A stretch of DNA of 64,000 bases from Hyalangium versicolor (GCF_020103695.1 NZ_JAHXBF010000034.1:1-64000); one strand, 5' to 3'. Counted from the stretch's first letter, positions 19,664 to 29,337 are shown. Notes: generated by a model from the sequence alone, not told the origin. Numbers and translations are program-made.

Positions 19664-21112
19664 ATGACGCTTCAACGCCTGCTCCTCAGCTCATTGTGTG
19701 TCTGTGTCCTGGCCGCCTGTGGCGGCACGGAAGCCCTTGGAGAAGAAGAGGGCCTCGTCCTGCGTACCTCCGAGGCCGCCGAGGAGGGCGATCCGGGGTG
19801 GCCCATGCAGGGCACTCAACTTCATGGCTCGAACCTGACGAGCGCGTCCTTCACCGGGGCCATGCTCAACGGGGTCGCCATCCAGAACCTGCACCTGGAG
19901 CAGGGCGAACTCGTCGGCTCGGTTCCCCTCACGATCAGCCGCACCACCCCGAGCATGCAAGCGTGCACGTCAAGCACGACGGGGATCGCGCGCTCGTGCG
20001 GGTTCACCTCCATGGGCGTGGGGACGTGCACGCCGGGCACCAGCGTGACGTTGGGGGGCGGTGCTTGTGGCTTGGGCGCGTGCACGGGTGACACGGCGGT
20101 GCGCGTCTGCGAGGGAACCCTGCCTTGCGAACACTCCAGCACCACGCGACTCGTCTCCGGCAATGACGCCTGTGGCAGCTTCTGCTCGAGCGTCCAGTTC
20201 ACCTGCCCCGTCAGCGGCATCTACAACGTGCTCGCGGGTCCCTACGTGTCGAGCGGGAGCTGGAGCGTGAAGCTGGTGCCCGACAGCGGCAAGTTCCCCG
20301 GCTCGAGGGAGGTGCGCGGCACGGAGCTGCGGAGCGCCACCCTCTCGGTGGTGATGGGAGGCGTGAGCACGGTGGTCCTCATCGACGACGTGATCAACGC
20401 CTCGCAGTTGCATGGCCCGTTCGGAGAGCTCTGGGACGCCACGGGCGAGACCTTCCTCTACCACCTGGTGAGGCCACTCACGAGCGGCTCGGTGGAGGTG
20501 TGCGCTTCCCACGAGAGCAACCCCAACTGGCAGTGGGCTGTCCCGATGAGCGGCGTCTTCGATGCCAGCAACGGGGTGCGCCACGAGGAGGCGGGCCGCT
20601 TCACCTTCGGCTGTGACTCGGCCGTCATCGCCAAGTGCTACCGCTGGGGGTACAAATCCTGGCGGGAGAAGCAGGGTGAGAATGAACCGGACATGGGGCA
20701 GCTCCATGCGGCATGCACGCGCATGGCTCGGGCGGACTACTGCGGCAACGGCGAGTCCTTCACCCTGGACGGCACGCCCATCCACCCGTGGGACACGCTG
20801 CCCACGGCCATCCGCCAGCACGGGCCAGACACGCCCAAGGCGTTCTTCGAGGCGGGCTGGCAGGACTTCGGAGCGGTCTGCCTGAGCAAGACTCGCTGGG
20901 AGCAGCTCAAGCCGCTGCCGGCGGAGTGTCCCCTGGTGGCTCCCGGCTGGATCGTGCCTGGCGCCCCGGGGGTGCAGTGCCCACCGGGCCAGCGGTGGGA
21001 CGACACGTTGAACAAGCCGTGCGCGACGGTGTGCAACTCCGCCGAGGAGGCGCAGGCGTACAGCCCAAGCATCCGCCTCTTCAACGAGTCCCACTACAAC
21101 AGCGGGCCTTGA
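19664..21112 (+). CDS. ADYC-domain lipoprotein (copy 1)
   Basis: This 482-residue lipoprotein has the signal MTLQRLLLSSLCVCVLAAC. A pentapeptide-like stretch (G-T-Q-L-H-G-S-N-L-T-S-A-S-F) is followed by a Cys-rich middle (about 100-190). The ADYC domain (about 250-430) is recognised by F-x-C-x3-V-I-A-K-C-Y-R-W-G-Y-K, L-H-A-A-C-T-R-M-A-R and A357-D-Y-C-G-N-G. The same domain ends the protein at 40143-41144, which also follows a kinase-STAND-FGE gene. Function of ADYC domains is not known. The gene has its own sigma-54 promoter and palindrome, so it looks like an output of the FHA activator. Confidence 0.8.
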   Translation: MTLQRLLLSSLCVCVLAACGGTEALGEEEGLVLRTSEAAEEGDPGWPMQGTQLHGSNLTSASFTGAMLNGVAIQNLHLEQGELVGSVPLTISRTTPSMQACTSSTTGIARSCGFTSMGVGTCTPGTSVTLGGGACGLGACTGDTAVRVCEGTLPCEHSSTTRLVSGNDACGSFCSSVQFTCPVSGIYNVLAGPYVSSGSWSVKLVPDSGKFPGSREVRGTELRSATLSVVMGGVSTVVLIDDVINASQLHGPFGELWDATGETFLYHLVRPLTSGSVEVCASHESNPNWQWAVPMSGVFDASNGVRHEEAGRFTFGCDSAVIAKCYRWGYKSWREKQGENEPDMGQLHAACTRMARADYCGNGESFTLDGTPIHPWDTLPTAIRQHGPDTPKAFFEAGWQDFGAVCLSKTRWEQLKPLPAECPLVAPGWIVPGAPGVQCPPGQRWDDTLNKPCATVCNSAEEAQAYSPSIRLFNESHYNSGP

Positions 21113-21121
21113 GGCCGTGAG

Positions 21122-21208
21122 CCCCGGGTGTCCATCCGGGGACGCGCGCCCCTGTCATGCCGGAGGGAAGGTGGCATCGTTCCATCCCCCTCTGTGCCTT
21201 CACCCACA
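21122..21208. repeat. Dispersed hairpin-headed repeat, copy 2
   Basis: A CCCCGG/CCGGGG hairpin (21122-21127, 21136-21141) heads a stretch (21138-21208) closely matching 7666-7735. It starts 9 bases after the ADYC stop and ends just before the FGE remnant, so here it may also act as a terminator or mark a recombination boundary. Confidence 0.6.
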
Positions 21209-21224
21209 GTCCATTCGCTACTAG

Positions 21225-21488
21225 GGTGGTCAACCCACTGCCTACGGCCCTGACGAGGTAGGGACCCATCAAGCGTCGGTGAGCCCCTTTGGCCTCTATG
21301 ACATGGCTGGCAACGCCTACGAGCCGACCCAGCCCGCACTGCCAGAAGACGGTGTCGTCGTCCTCCGAGGAGGTGGTTGGTACTACAGCCTGGCCAACGC
21401 GCTCATCGCCAGTCGCCAGGAAGTGACATCCAAGAATCGTGATGTCACCATGGGTCTACGCGTGTGCGCTTCGTTTCCTCTCCCGTGA
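21225..21488 (+). pseudogene. Remnant of an FGE-like C-terminus from a third kinase-STAND-FGE gene
   Basis: An in-frame TAG at 21222 precedes a frame reading P-T-A-Y-G-P-D-E-V-G-T-H, S-P-F-G-L-Y-D-M-A-G-N, V-V-L-R-G-G-G-W-Y-Y-S, then G-L-R-V-C-A-S-F-P-L-P and stop. This aligns along its length with the last 85 or so residues of the kinase at 41141-45148 (S-P-F-G-L-L-D-M-A-G-N ... V-R-L-C-A-S-L-P-L-P). Kinase, STAND and most of the FGE domain are gone. The final 33 bases overlap the convergent dehydrogenase gene. Confidence 0.75.
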
Positions 21489-23921
21489 ATTCCGCAGTGA
21501 ATTCCCTGCCCTGAGAGACCTCGCTAGCACCAAACTCGCGAGCACTCCGACCATCAGGAGATCGCTGGCCGCAGTCCCCTGAGTACACCCGCAGGAGGAG
21601 TCGGGTTCCCTGGGAGGATTCACTCCTCCGTCCATTCCCGGCATCTCACTGCCTCCATCCTGCAAGGTGCCCCCATCCGGAGTGCCGCTTCCACCATCAC
21701 TGGCCCCTCCATCCGCAGCCCCCGGCAGCACGGTGAGGGTGAAACCCTGAAGCGAGTCCGTGCTCACCGCGTTCGAGGCCCTCAGTGAGATCTCGTACTG
21801 GCCAGGCGTGACGGGAGTCCAGCTCACCACTCCCGTATCAGCATTGACCGTCATTCCCTCCGGCCCGTCCTCCAGGGCATAGCTGGCCACGGGCAGCGCC
21901 TGGGTGTCCGCGTCATAGCGGTAGGGTACCCCGGCGACAGCCCTCATCTCCGGCAGAGAGGTGAACACAGGCGCCATGGGGTCATTATCCTCCACGGAGG
22001 CCGTGATCGAGGCCGCACGCACGCCCGCGCCGAAGAGTTGCACCCGTGCCTGGTCGTCCCAGGTGTCCTGATCCTCCCCTGCGTAGAGGACGAGGGGCCT
22101 CGGCGTAGCGAAGTCGGCCGGGGTGAACTTGAGCACTGCGCCCTGGAAAATCTCCACCCCCTTGCCCTCGGCCACCGCCACCTGGACGACCACCTCGGCT
22201 GGAGGTGGACGGTCCAGGGACACCTCGAGGTTGATCTTCTGACTCTCCTGGAGACTCAGCACTGTGTTCGACACCACGAGCCCCGGCAGATCGTCATCGC
22301 TGACCTGGATGTCCATCTCCTGCGGTTCCAGGCCAACGCCGCCCACGGAGAAGAACAGGCTGTCATGGAGCGAGTCCTCATCCTGCCCCGCCTCGAGAAT
22401 CACGGTCTGAGGCGTGGCGTAGTTGTCCGGGGTGAACATCACCTCGTCTCCCTCGAGTACGGAGAGCTCCGTATCCGGGGTGTCGTAGAGCGCGATGAAG
22501 AGCGAGATGGGAGCCAGCGGAGCTTCCTCCAGCCGGACGGTGAAGGAGGTGGTTCTCCCCTCCTCCACCTGCAGGTGCGTGCGCGACGCCAGGAGACGGA
22601 TCTTCCGGCCCGTGTAGGTCGCCCGGTAGATGCGCCCGGTATAGAAGTCCGCATAATAGAGCGCCCCATCCGGACCGACCGTCACGTCCACGACTCCCCC
22701 CAGTCCGCGGGACCAGGGTTCCACCCGAGTCACCGAGCCATCCGCTCCCGTCGATGCATGGATGAGCAGCCCCGAGTTGAAATCTCCGAAGAAGTAGTCC
22801 CCCTGGTACTCCGGTGGAAAGGAGGACCCCTCGTAGAAGGCGCCCCCCGTGACGGAGCCTCCCAGAAACTGGGGAGCGAATGAGCCATGGTTGCTCCGGA
22901 GATCCGGGCCGGGCTGGACGACCGTGAAGGACTCGGGAGTGGGAACCGAAGCGACATGGAAGTCACCGTGGAACGACACGTCCCCCACGGACGAGATGTG
23001 CAGTGCCTCGCCCGGCCTGAAGAAGTGGGGAGACGGGAAGGTGAAGGTCGCGACACCATTCCGACGCTCGACTTCCACGGTGCTCGAGAACTCGCCGAGC
23101 TCGATCCAGTTCGTCTTGTACTGGATGACAGGTGCCAGGAAGCCCGCGGGCTGGTTCCCCTCGTAGGTGGCCCAGCCAGCATGGTCCCCCCGCCCCACGG
23201 AGAAGATCTGCTCGTAGCTGTTGCCAGCGACGTCGACCCAGAGCCGTCCCGTGGCGGGCTGAAAGGTGAGACCAAAGGGATTCCGGAAGCCGCGGGCCCA
23301 GATGTAGTCGTTGTTGGGGCCCGGCCCGTCGAAGAAGGGGTTGTCCTCGGGGGCCGTGCCATCCGTGCGGGTCCGGCCGATCTTCGAGGCGAGAGATGCC
23401 AGATCGTCACCGATGCCCTCGTGGATCCCCTCGTCGCCCACGCCGAAATAGAGCATCCCATCAGGCCCGAAGGCCATGCCTCCACCGTTGTGGTTGACCC
23501 CGCGCGTGGGCAAACCCGCGAGGATCACCGTCTTGTCGGTGCCCACCCCATCGACATCCGTGTAGCGGAGGATCTGCTGCTCGTCTTGGGAGATGGTGGC
23601 GAATACATAGACATAATGGTTGGTGGCAAAGGCCGGATCGAATGCGAAGCCCACCAACCCGGACTCGACACTGGTCTCCAGCGGACTCACCGTCGCCCAG
23701 GGTATGGGCAACACGACGCCATCCTTCACGACACGGATCTCGCCCGCCTTGCGAACCACGAAGAGCCGGTTCGAGCCATCCGGAGCCCAGGCCATGGCGC
23801 TGAGTTCCGTCAGGCCCTCGTCGACAAAGACCTGCTCGGTGAAGCCGCGGTCGAGCATGTCCGCCCAAGTGGGCAGAGGAACAAGGGCCAGGATCCCCAG
23901 AATCAAGAAGTGCAAGCGCAT
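21456..23921 (-). CDS. PQQ-dependent sugar dehydrogenase-like protein with Calx-beta domains and MYXO-CTERM anchor
   Basis: This 821-residue surface protein starts at ATG 23921 (a TTG 12 bases upstream is less likely), which gives a good Sec signal ending P-T-W-A. A six-bladed soluble glucose/sorbosone dehydrogenase propeller (about 25-440) shows V-N-H-N-G-G-G-M-A-F-G-P-D-G-M-L-Y and R-G-F-R-N-P-F-G-L. Two Calx-beta-like units (about 445-650), an Ig/cadherin-like domain (about 655-745) and a Gly/Asp linker follow. The end has S-C-G-C, a hydrophobic helix and Arg-rich tail, which is the myxobacterial MYXO-CTERM sorting signal. It probably oxidises a sugar at the cell surface using PQQ; substrate unknown. 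Confidence 0.82.
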   Translation of the reverse strand: MRLHFLILGILALVPLPTWADMLDRGFTEQVFVDEGLTELSAMAWAPDGSNRLFVVRKAGEIRVVKDGVVLPIPWATVSPLETSVESGLVGFAFDPAFATNHYVYVFATISQDEQQILRYTDVDGVGTDKTVILAGLPTRGVNHNGGGMAFGPDGMLYFGVGDEGIHEGIGDDLASLASKIGRTRTDGTAPEDNPFFDGPGPNNDYIWARGFRNPFGLTFQPATGRLWVDVAGNSYEQIFSVGRGDHAGWATYEGNQPAGFLAPVIQYKTNWIELGEFSSTVEVERRNGVATFTFPSPHFFRPGEALHISSVGDVSFHGDFHVASVPTPESFTVVQPGPDLRSNHGSFAPQFLGGSVTGGAFYEGSSFPPEYQGDYFFGDFNSGLLIHASTGADGSVTRVEPWSRGLGGVVDVTVGPDGALYYADFYTGRIYRATYTGRKIRLLASRTHLQVEEGRTTSFTVRLEEAPLAPISLFIALYDTPDTELSVLEGDEVMFTPDNYATPQTVILEAGQDEDSLHDSLFFSVGGVGLEPQEMDIQVSDDDLPGLVVSNTVLSLQESQKINLEVSLDRPPPAEVVVQVAVAEGKGVEIFQGAVLKFTPADFATPRPLVLYAGEDQDTWDDQARVQLFGAGVRAASITASVEDNDPMAPVFTSLPEMRAVAGVPYRYDADTQALPVASYALEDGPEGMTVNADTGVVSWTPVTPGQYEISLRASNAVSTDSLQGFTLTVLPGAADGGASDGGSGTPDGGTLQDGGSEMPGMDGGVNPPREPDSSCGCTQGTAASDLLMVGVLASLVLARSLRAGNSLRNSRERKRSAHA

Positions 23922-24053
23922 GGAGGGCAGCAAGGATGCTCAGCCCTCATCAATCCCGTCCAGCAAAGGATCGAGCGCCCGTGCCCGACTCCTCCATCAC
24001 CTCCTGGCACATGGAGTTTCGTCCTCTTCAAAGATGGTAGGTTCATCTCCACC

Positions 24054-26027
24054 TTGACGGTCTATAGCTGTCCCTCCTGCAGGATCATCCTCACCTTTCA
24101 GCCCGGCAGGAGCATGCCGGACCTCTCTGTGGGGGATTGGTACGGGTGTGCAGGGTGTGGCCGCAACGTCTGTCCTGACTGTGCACGTACTGCAGGGCGA
24201 CGGTGCCATGAATGCGGTGGCACCCTTGAACACAACCGCTTCTTCCCTCATGTCCTCCGCGCGCGGGAAGATTGGCGCTCGCTCATCTTCGAAGGGGAAG
24301 ACTCTGGGCCTGCAGTGCTCTCGGCGGAACTCATCGCCTCCGTCACTGAGGCCTCTCTGCCCGAGATTGAGCGCGCTCTGTCCGACGCGCACCGGGCGGT
24401 CTTCGTTCGCGAAGTGCTCGGCTTCGAGGTGAGTCGGCGGCTCGGGGAGCTTGACTACGTGGTCTCACTGGGCGACCCCAGAGAGAGCCGTCTGCCGCCA
24501 GAGTGGAAGCGGAGCCTCCAGCTCGTCGCGAATCACTACCTGTCCCGGGCAGAGCCTCACGTGAGCCAGGAGCTCGAACTGGCTGAGGTGCTGCGAGGCT
24601 GGCGGCACTTCCAGCCAGCGGCCCACCTGCTTGTGGAACCGCTCCGTGCAGCGATTCACGCGCAGACCGAGCTGGTGCGCCAGGAACTCCTCCAGTCCCT
24701 CTCGTCACAGCGTCACGTCCCGTGGACATGGCTCTGGGGGGAGGTCCGGCCCCTGTTTCGCTCTGGCAGGCGCGAAGATGGGAGCTTTGGACTCGCCATC
24801 CTTCGAGCCGCCACGGGCGGTATCGAACGTCTTCGAGGCCGTGCCGGCGCGCAGGTGATGGAGAGCGTCTTGCGGACGCTGGCACACGCCTCGGAGGAGC
24901 AACTGGACGCAGTGGGGATAGCTGCTGGGCAAGTGGCCACTGGGCACAGCCAGGATCTCCTCGCGCTGCTGGCAGGGCCTCTCGGGCTGGTCCCTGAAAT
25001 CCTCCCACTCTTGTTCGAGCAGCAGAAGCACCGCCATCACCGTGAGGGCGCCCTGGGCTTCCTCGGTGAGCTGGGAGAGGCAGCCTCCGATGCAGCACCT
25101 CGATTGCTCGAGATGCTCACGGTTCCAGAGGCGGGCGATCGCAAGCGCCTCTTCCGCATCCTGGGTCAGGTGGGAGCCTCAGTTCCCCAAGTCCTTGCCT
25201 TTCTGCAGGAACGCCTTGCCGCAGGGGACTTCACGGAGAGACAGGCTGCACTTGCCACACTGCTGATGCTTCACCGAGCGGAGCGAATCGCCTGGAGCGA
25301 GACGCTGGCCCAGCAAGGGCTCACCGTGGTTCGCGATGCCCTGGACCGGAACCAGCACACGTGGCTGATCACCACACTGGAAGGCGTGCCGGTGGATTGG
25401 CGGCGCCGCATCCTGCCTGGGCTCGAGGAACTGGAGAGCGTCTTCCTGGCGCGCTTCGTGGAGCAAAGTGGAGCCCTCTCGACGCTGGGCGCCCTTCCTC
25501 CAGAACCTCTTGGCCGCCTGCTGCGTGAGGCCCCTCGCTTGCGTGCCAGATTTCTGGACCATGCTCGGACTCATCCGAATGATCCGACGACCGATGCGTT
25601 CCTTGAAGCGGTGGGACCGGAGACGCCCGAGGTGCTCCTGCTTGTCCAGCACCGCCTTCACGAGCGCGACGGGCATCCCTGGAATCGCCAGAGGGCTGTC
25701 CACCTCCTCGGCCGTCTTGTTGGCGAGCACAGCTCTCCGGCAGAGCCCCTGCTCCTCAGCCTCTTCCTGGATGAGCGAGAGGACACATCGACTCGAGTAG
25801 CAGCGGCGCAGGGCCTGGTCCCTGCCATCGGGCGCCTCCAGGAACGCGCCCCGATGGTGGAGTCCGCCCTCAGGGATGAGTCAGCGCTCATCCGGGGATG
25901 GGCCTATCTGCTGCTGGGAGAGAATCGCGAGAAGCATGCGCCTGGACTCGCGCGCGACCCGAGTCCTGCTGTGCGGCAACTGGTAGCGGATCTTCATCCA
26001 CTACTCCCATTCCTCCCGCCGCTCTGA
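24054..26027 (+). CDS. Zinc-ribbon/RING-like and HEAT-repeat protein
   Basis: The frame carries four CxxC pairs at its N-terminus (C-P-S-C, C-A-G-C, C-P-D-C, C-H-E-C), so the start must lie upstream of the first. TTG 24054 (657 residues, T-V-Y-S-C-P-S-C) is the best choice; ATG 24114 would remove the first pair. The rest (about 100-655) is helical and repetitive, with HEAT-like units such as H-H-R-E-G-A-L-G-F-L-G-E-L-G-E-A-A and D-T-S-T-R-V-A-A-A-Q-G-L-V. There is no signal peptide. The eight-Cys pattern could bind two zincs, as in RING or zinc-ribbon adaptors. Function unknown. Confidence 0.62.
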   Translation: MTVYSCPSCRIILTFQPGRSMPDLSVGDWYGCAGCGRNVCPDCARTAGRRCHECGGTLEHNRFFPHVLRAREDWRSLIFEGEDSGPAVLSAELIASVTEASLPEIERALSDAHRAVFVREVLGFEVSRRLGELDYVVSLGDPRESRLPPEWKRSLQLVANHYLSRAEPHVSQELELAEVLRGWRHFQPAAHLLVEPLRAAIHAQTELVRQELLQSLSSQRHVPWTWLWGEVRPLFRSGRREDGSFGLAILRAATGGIERLRGRAGAQVMESVLRTLAHASEEQLDAVGIAAGQVATGHSQDLLALLAGPLGLVPEILPLLFEQQKHRHHREGALGFLGELGEAASDAAPRLLEMLTVPEAGDRKRLFRILGQVGASVPQVLAFLQERLAAGDFTERQAALATLLMLHRAERIAWSETLAQQGLTVVRDALDRNQHTWLITTLEGVPVDWRRRILPGLEELESVFLARFVEQSGALSTLGALPPEPLGRLLREAPRLRARFLDHARTHPNDPTTDAFLEAVGPETPEVLLLVQHRLHERDGHPWNRQRAVHLLGRLVGEHSSPAEPLLLSLFLDEREDTSTRVAAAQGLVPAIGRLQERAPMVESALRDESALIRGWAYLLLGENREKHAPGLARDPSPAVRQLVADLHPLLPFLPPL

Positions 26028-26129
26028 CTCGACGTTCCGCCACCAGGATGGCATCCCCCCTTGCGTTTCACCTGGCGCGTCTCCATCTGGACTCCCGGTC
26101 TTGGTTGTCGACTGGATGGGAGTGGGGAC

Positions 26130-27416
26130 ATGGCGGCAGGTAGAGGACGGTGGTTCATTCAGAGGGCACTGCTCATCAGCTGGCTCGGAGCGGGTTGTGG
26201 AATCCCTGCTCCCGAGAGCGGCGAGACCGGAGGCTCGAGCGCGTTGCTCAGGCACGCCGATGCAAGGCCTCTGCCTACGACTGACACCTCCGACTGCGGC
26301 GAGCTCCCGCCTGTCTTGCCAGAGGCCCCCTCGGAATACGGGTCGACGCAGAAATACGGCTCGAAGTACTTGAATTGCGGCCCGTCAACCTCGGACGGTG
26401 CGGGCACCGTCGTCATCTCCACAATCCACTACTCCTATTACATGTGGGAATTCGACGGCTTTGACTCGGGGGGAAACCACTCGAGCACGGGCTTCTATAC
26501 GGACACCTTCGAACCGTATGGCCAGGCCGGCGGCTTTCTGAGTTTCAGCCTGAACAACCAATACCATCTGTCATACCTGGACAGCCGGACCTGGCAATTC
26601 ACCCATTACCCCCCCGAGCCGCATGACCCTGTGAAAGTGACAGCAGACCCCAGAGGGGGACTGCGCGCCCTCTTCACGGATGGGATGCTCAAGGCCTACG
26701 GCCCGACGGGTGAGACGCTTTGGAGCATCTCCCCGAACTTGAGTGGGCCTGTGCAGGCCATGGGAGTGGACGCCCAGGGCCATACCCTGCTGGTGACCCA
26801 CGGCCCCTCTGACGAGAATGGCGACGGGACGGAGTGGGTGCAGGCCCTCTGGGTGGACGCCGCAGGCCAGCCTGGCACTCCTTTTCTCGCACAAGTCCAG
26901 GCACCCGTGTACGCCTATGAACTCGTTCCGCAGGCGGGGCAGGGGTTGTTCCTGGGCATCAAGAACGGCGCCACGAAGACGTGGACGGCCTTCGCGCCCC
27001 TGGAGACCCATTCCAGCCCCGCCCCCGCCTGGCTTTCTGGCGATGCGGAGCGACCGCTGATCCGGCTTCCCGGCGGCAAGGGCTATCTCCGGTGGGGGAC
27101 TCCTATCGCCTGCCAGCACGAGGCGGAGATCCTCTCGGCCTCGGGCACCTCCTGCGGCAAGACGCGCTTCCCGGCCCCGCCTCCCCACAACTCTTGGCAG
27201 AGCACGTGTGGTTCCATGAGCGTGGGCCCCGACGGAACCATCGTTGAGACGTTGCCCAGGGATTACTATGTCGCGGATCCTGAAGACTCGAGCTCCGTCT
27301 ACTATTTCTGCCCGGTCCGGTGGTGGCCGGCCTTGTTCAAGCCCTTGGCGCCCCCTCCTTCAAGCGCTCCACCCGCATGCGAGACGGCAGGCGGTGAGCG
27401 TTCCGCCTGCCGCTAA
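26130..27416 (+). CDS. Lipoprotein of unknown function with beta-propeller-like repeats
   Basis: This 428-residue protein starts at ATG 26130, behind AGTGGGG, giving a signal that ends L-G-A-G-C. The mature protein has repeated D-x-x-G-x-x-x-L strands (D-P-R-G-G-L-R-A-L-F-T-D-G-M-L, D-A-Q-G-H-T-L-L-V-T-H) typical of WD/NHL-like outer-membrane lipoproteins of myxobacteria, plus six or more cysteines. No enzyme motif. Its stop overlaps that of the convergent GT-C-like gene by 4 bases. Confidence 0.6.
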   Translation: MAAGRGRWFIQRALLISWLGAGCGIPAPESGETGGSSALLRHADARPLPTTDTSDCGELPPVLPEAPSEYGSTQKYGSKYLNCGPSTSDGAGTVVISTIHYSYYMWEFDGFDSGGNHSSTGFYTDTFEPYGQAGGFLSFSLNNQYHLSYLDSRTWQFTHYPPEPHDPVKVTADPRGGLRALFTDGMLKAYGPTGETLWSISPNLSGPVQAMGVDAQGHTLLVTHGPSDENGDGTEWVQALWVDAAGQPGTPFLAQVQAPVYAYELVPQAGQGLFLGIKNGATKTWTAFAPLETHSSPAPAWLSGDAERPLIRLPGGKGYLRWGTPIACQHEAEILSASGTSCGKTRFPAPPPHNSWQSTCGSMSVGPDGTIVETLPRDYYVADPEDSSSVYYFCPVRWWPALFKPLAPPPSSAPPACETAGGERSACR

Positions 27417-29287
27417 TCGCCGGGCAGCAGCGCCATCCCGAAGAACCAGCAGTGCTCGGACCGCTGCGGGGAACGCTGATGCAGCCGCACTTCCCGCAAC
27501 GGCTGCGCCCCGGCAGCCAGGTGAATCACCCAGAGGCTGGGCAATTCCTCGTGCCGCACCTCGGCCCCAGGGGCCTCTATCTCAATGCCCGTGGCCGGCG
27601 TGCCGGTGCTCACCAGGAGCAGGCCCCGTTCCACGGGTTGCTCGAAGTGCACGGTGAGCGAGGCCCCGGGCTCGCAAGGCACAAAGGGCCGCGCGGATTC
27701 GAGCCGGATGGGCAGGGCCTGCTCCCGCAGGCTCTCGTAGCGCGCAATGTGGAAGGGCGGATACACCGCCCAGCCGGGCTCGACGAGCCGGAAGGGCACA
27801 CCCGAGTGCAGCAGCCACGGATTGGGCCGCTCGGCGGTACCACCCCGGGTCCCCTCGGCGAAGATGGCCAGCACCTCCCGAGCCTCCCGGACCTTGGGCC
27901 TCCAGAAAGGGGTTCGCTGGTAGTCGCCATCGAACGTGAGGGCCCACAACCGGTGCTCAGGGTCCAGCGCCGCCACCTGGTAGACATCCCAGTAGGAGCC
28001 GATCAGCACCGTGCCGCCCGTGCGGGCCACGAGCGCATCCGCCGCCACCTGGGCTCGTTCCAGGGCCGGGGCGTGGATGCGGGGAACCAAGGCCAGGTGC
28101 CCCCACGCCACGAGAACCCCGGAGGCCACGGCCCCCAGGAGCTTCAGCCGAGGGCGCAGGGCAGGCACCAGCCCCAGCAGGAAGAAGGCCCCTGAGGCCG
28201 CGGCCAGCACGCCCAGCGCCATGGTAGGCATGAGGTAGCGGATGGAATAGCCGTTGAAGCGCACGTGGCGCACGAGCACGGTGATGCACGCGTTGCCGAG
28301 CGCAGCCCCGAAGAAGGCCGCCGTGAGGGCCGCCAGCCCCGCCAGCTCCGCCCGGGCCGCCAGCGTGCGGCGCACCAGGTGCCACAGCAAGAAGCTCACG
28401 GACACGAGCCCCACGGCCATGCCGAAGAGGACAACGGGGGCGAGCGGTTCCGCTGAGAACGAGTCCCACACCCCACGCATGTTCGCCAGCAGGTAGCCCG
28501 TGTCCACGCCCACGCTCGTCCGGTAGGCGGAACCAAACTCCTGCTTGGAGAAGCGGTGGAAGAGGTGGCGCATCCAGGCCTCGAAGCCCATTCCCGCGCC
28601 CGCCGGAACCACGGCCACCAGCCAGCGCCAACGCGCGGCCCCCGGGGGACTCAGCGCCGCAACGAGGCAGCCCTGCACCAGGAAACCCACGAACAGCAGC
28701 GGCCCCGAGGTGGGCGACGTCCAGCACGCCATCGACGCGAAGACGAGGGCCGCGCCTCCCCAGCCCCACACGGCCCGGCGCATGTCCGGAGCGGCGAGCG
28801 CTTCGATGAGCCGCGTCTGGGCCCACCACGCCAGGAACAGGGCCGTGAGCTGCCAGCCGAAGGGCTGGCTGAGCGCGAACAGCTGCACCTCGAACAGGGG
28901 CGAGACCAGGATGAGCGCCGCGTAGCTGGCCGACAGCACCCACCCCACCTGCCGGTGCAACCTCGGCAGCACCAGGCAGGCGACACAGGCCCAGAGGGCC
29001 TGCCAGACGAACATCCGGTACGGCGTCCAATCGAAGCCGGTCAGCGCCCGCAAGCCCTGCGCGAGCAGCCAGGGCCACGCCCCGATGCGATCCTGCCCGT
29101 AATAGTAGAGGCGGTAGGCATCGAAGACCGGATCATTGGACTGGAGCACCGTGATGGAGGCATCCGAGTTCCAGCCCGTCACCACATCGCTGCCAGGATC
29201 GAAGTGGGTGAAGACACGCGCCAGGAGGCCCACCCACAAGAGCCCCACGAGCACGCCCCACCCCAGCCTCTTGTAGGTCTCGGACAT
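27413..29287 (-). CDS. Polytopic membrane protein, GT-C glycosyltransferase-like
   Basis: ATG 29287 gives 624 residues; GTG 29293 is equally open. About ten to eleven hydrophobic helices span residues about 10-410, followed by a soluble C-terminal domain (about 420-624). The first loop after helix 1 has F-D-P-G-S-D and W-N-S-D-A-S, acidic positions like the catalytic/metal site of GT-C (ArnT/PMT-type) transferases, and a Y-Y-Y-G-Q-D motif follows. This organisation fits lipid-linked sugar transferases, but similarity is at the level of layout only. Confidence 0.6.
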   Translation of the reverse strand: MSETYKRLGWGVLVGLLWVGLLARVFTHFDPGSDVVTGWNSDASITVLQSNDPVFDAYRLYYYGQDRIGAWPWLLAQGLRALTGFDWTPYRMFVWQALWACVACLVLPRLHRQVGWVLSASYAALILVSPLFEVQLFALSQPFGWQLTALFLAWWAQTRLIEALAAPDMRRAVWGWGGAALVFASMACWTSPTSGPLLFVGFLVQGCLVAALSPPGAARWRWLVAVVPAGAGMGFEAWMRHLFHRFSKQEFGSAYRTSVGVDTGYLLANMRGVWDSFSAEPLAPVVLFGMAVGLVSVSFLLWHLVRRTLAARAELAGLAALTAAFFGAALGNACITVLVRHVRFNGYSIRYLMPTMALGVLAAASGAFFLLGLVPALRPRLKLLGAVASGVLVAWGHLALVPRIHAPALERAQVAADALVARTGGTVLIGSYWDVYQVAALDPEHRLWALTFDGDYQRTPFWRPKVREAREVLAIFAEGTRGGTAERPNPWLLHSGVPFRLVEPGWAVYPPFHIARYESLREQALPIRLESARPFVPCEPGASLTVHFEQPVERGLLLVSTGTPATGIEIEAPGAEVRHEELPSLWVIHLAAGAQPLREVRLHQRSPQRSEHCWFFGMALLPGD

Positions 29288-29337
29288 CCTCACAAGCGCG
29301 CGTCTACCATGAATCCGGCAGCCGGACAGGTTCCGAT

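Noticed and set aside
22887..24053. Long open frame extending the zinc-ribbon/HEAT gene upstream on the plus strand
   Set aside because: It lies antisense to the PQQ dehydrogenase gene and has the composition expected of a shadow of a high-GC gene; the zinc motif marks the real N-terminus near 24054.
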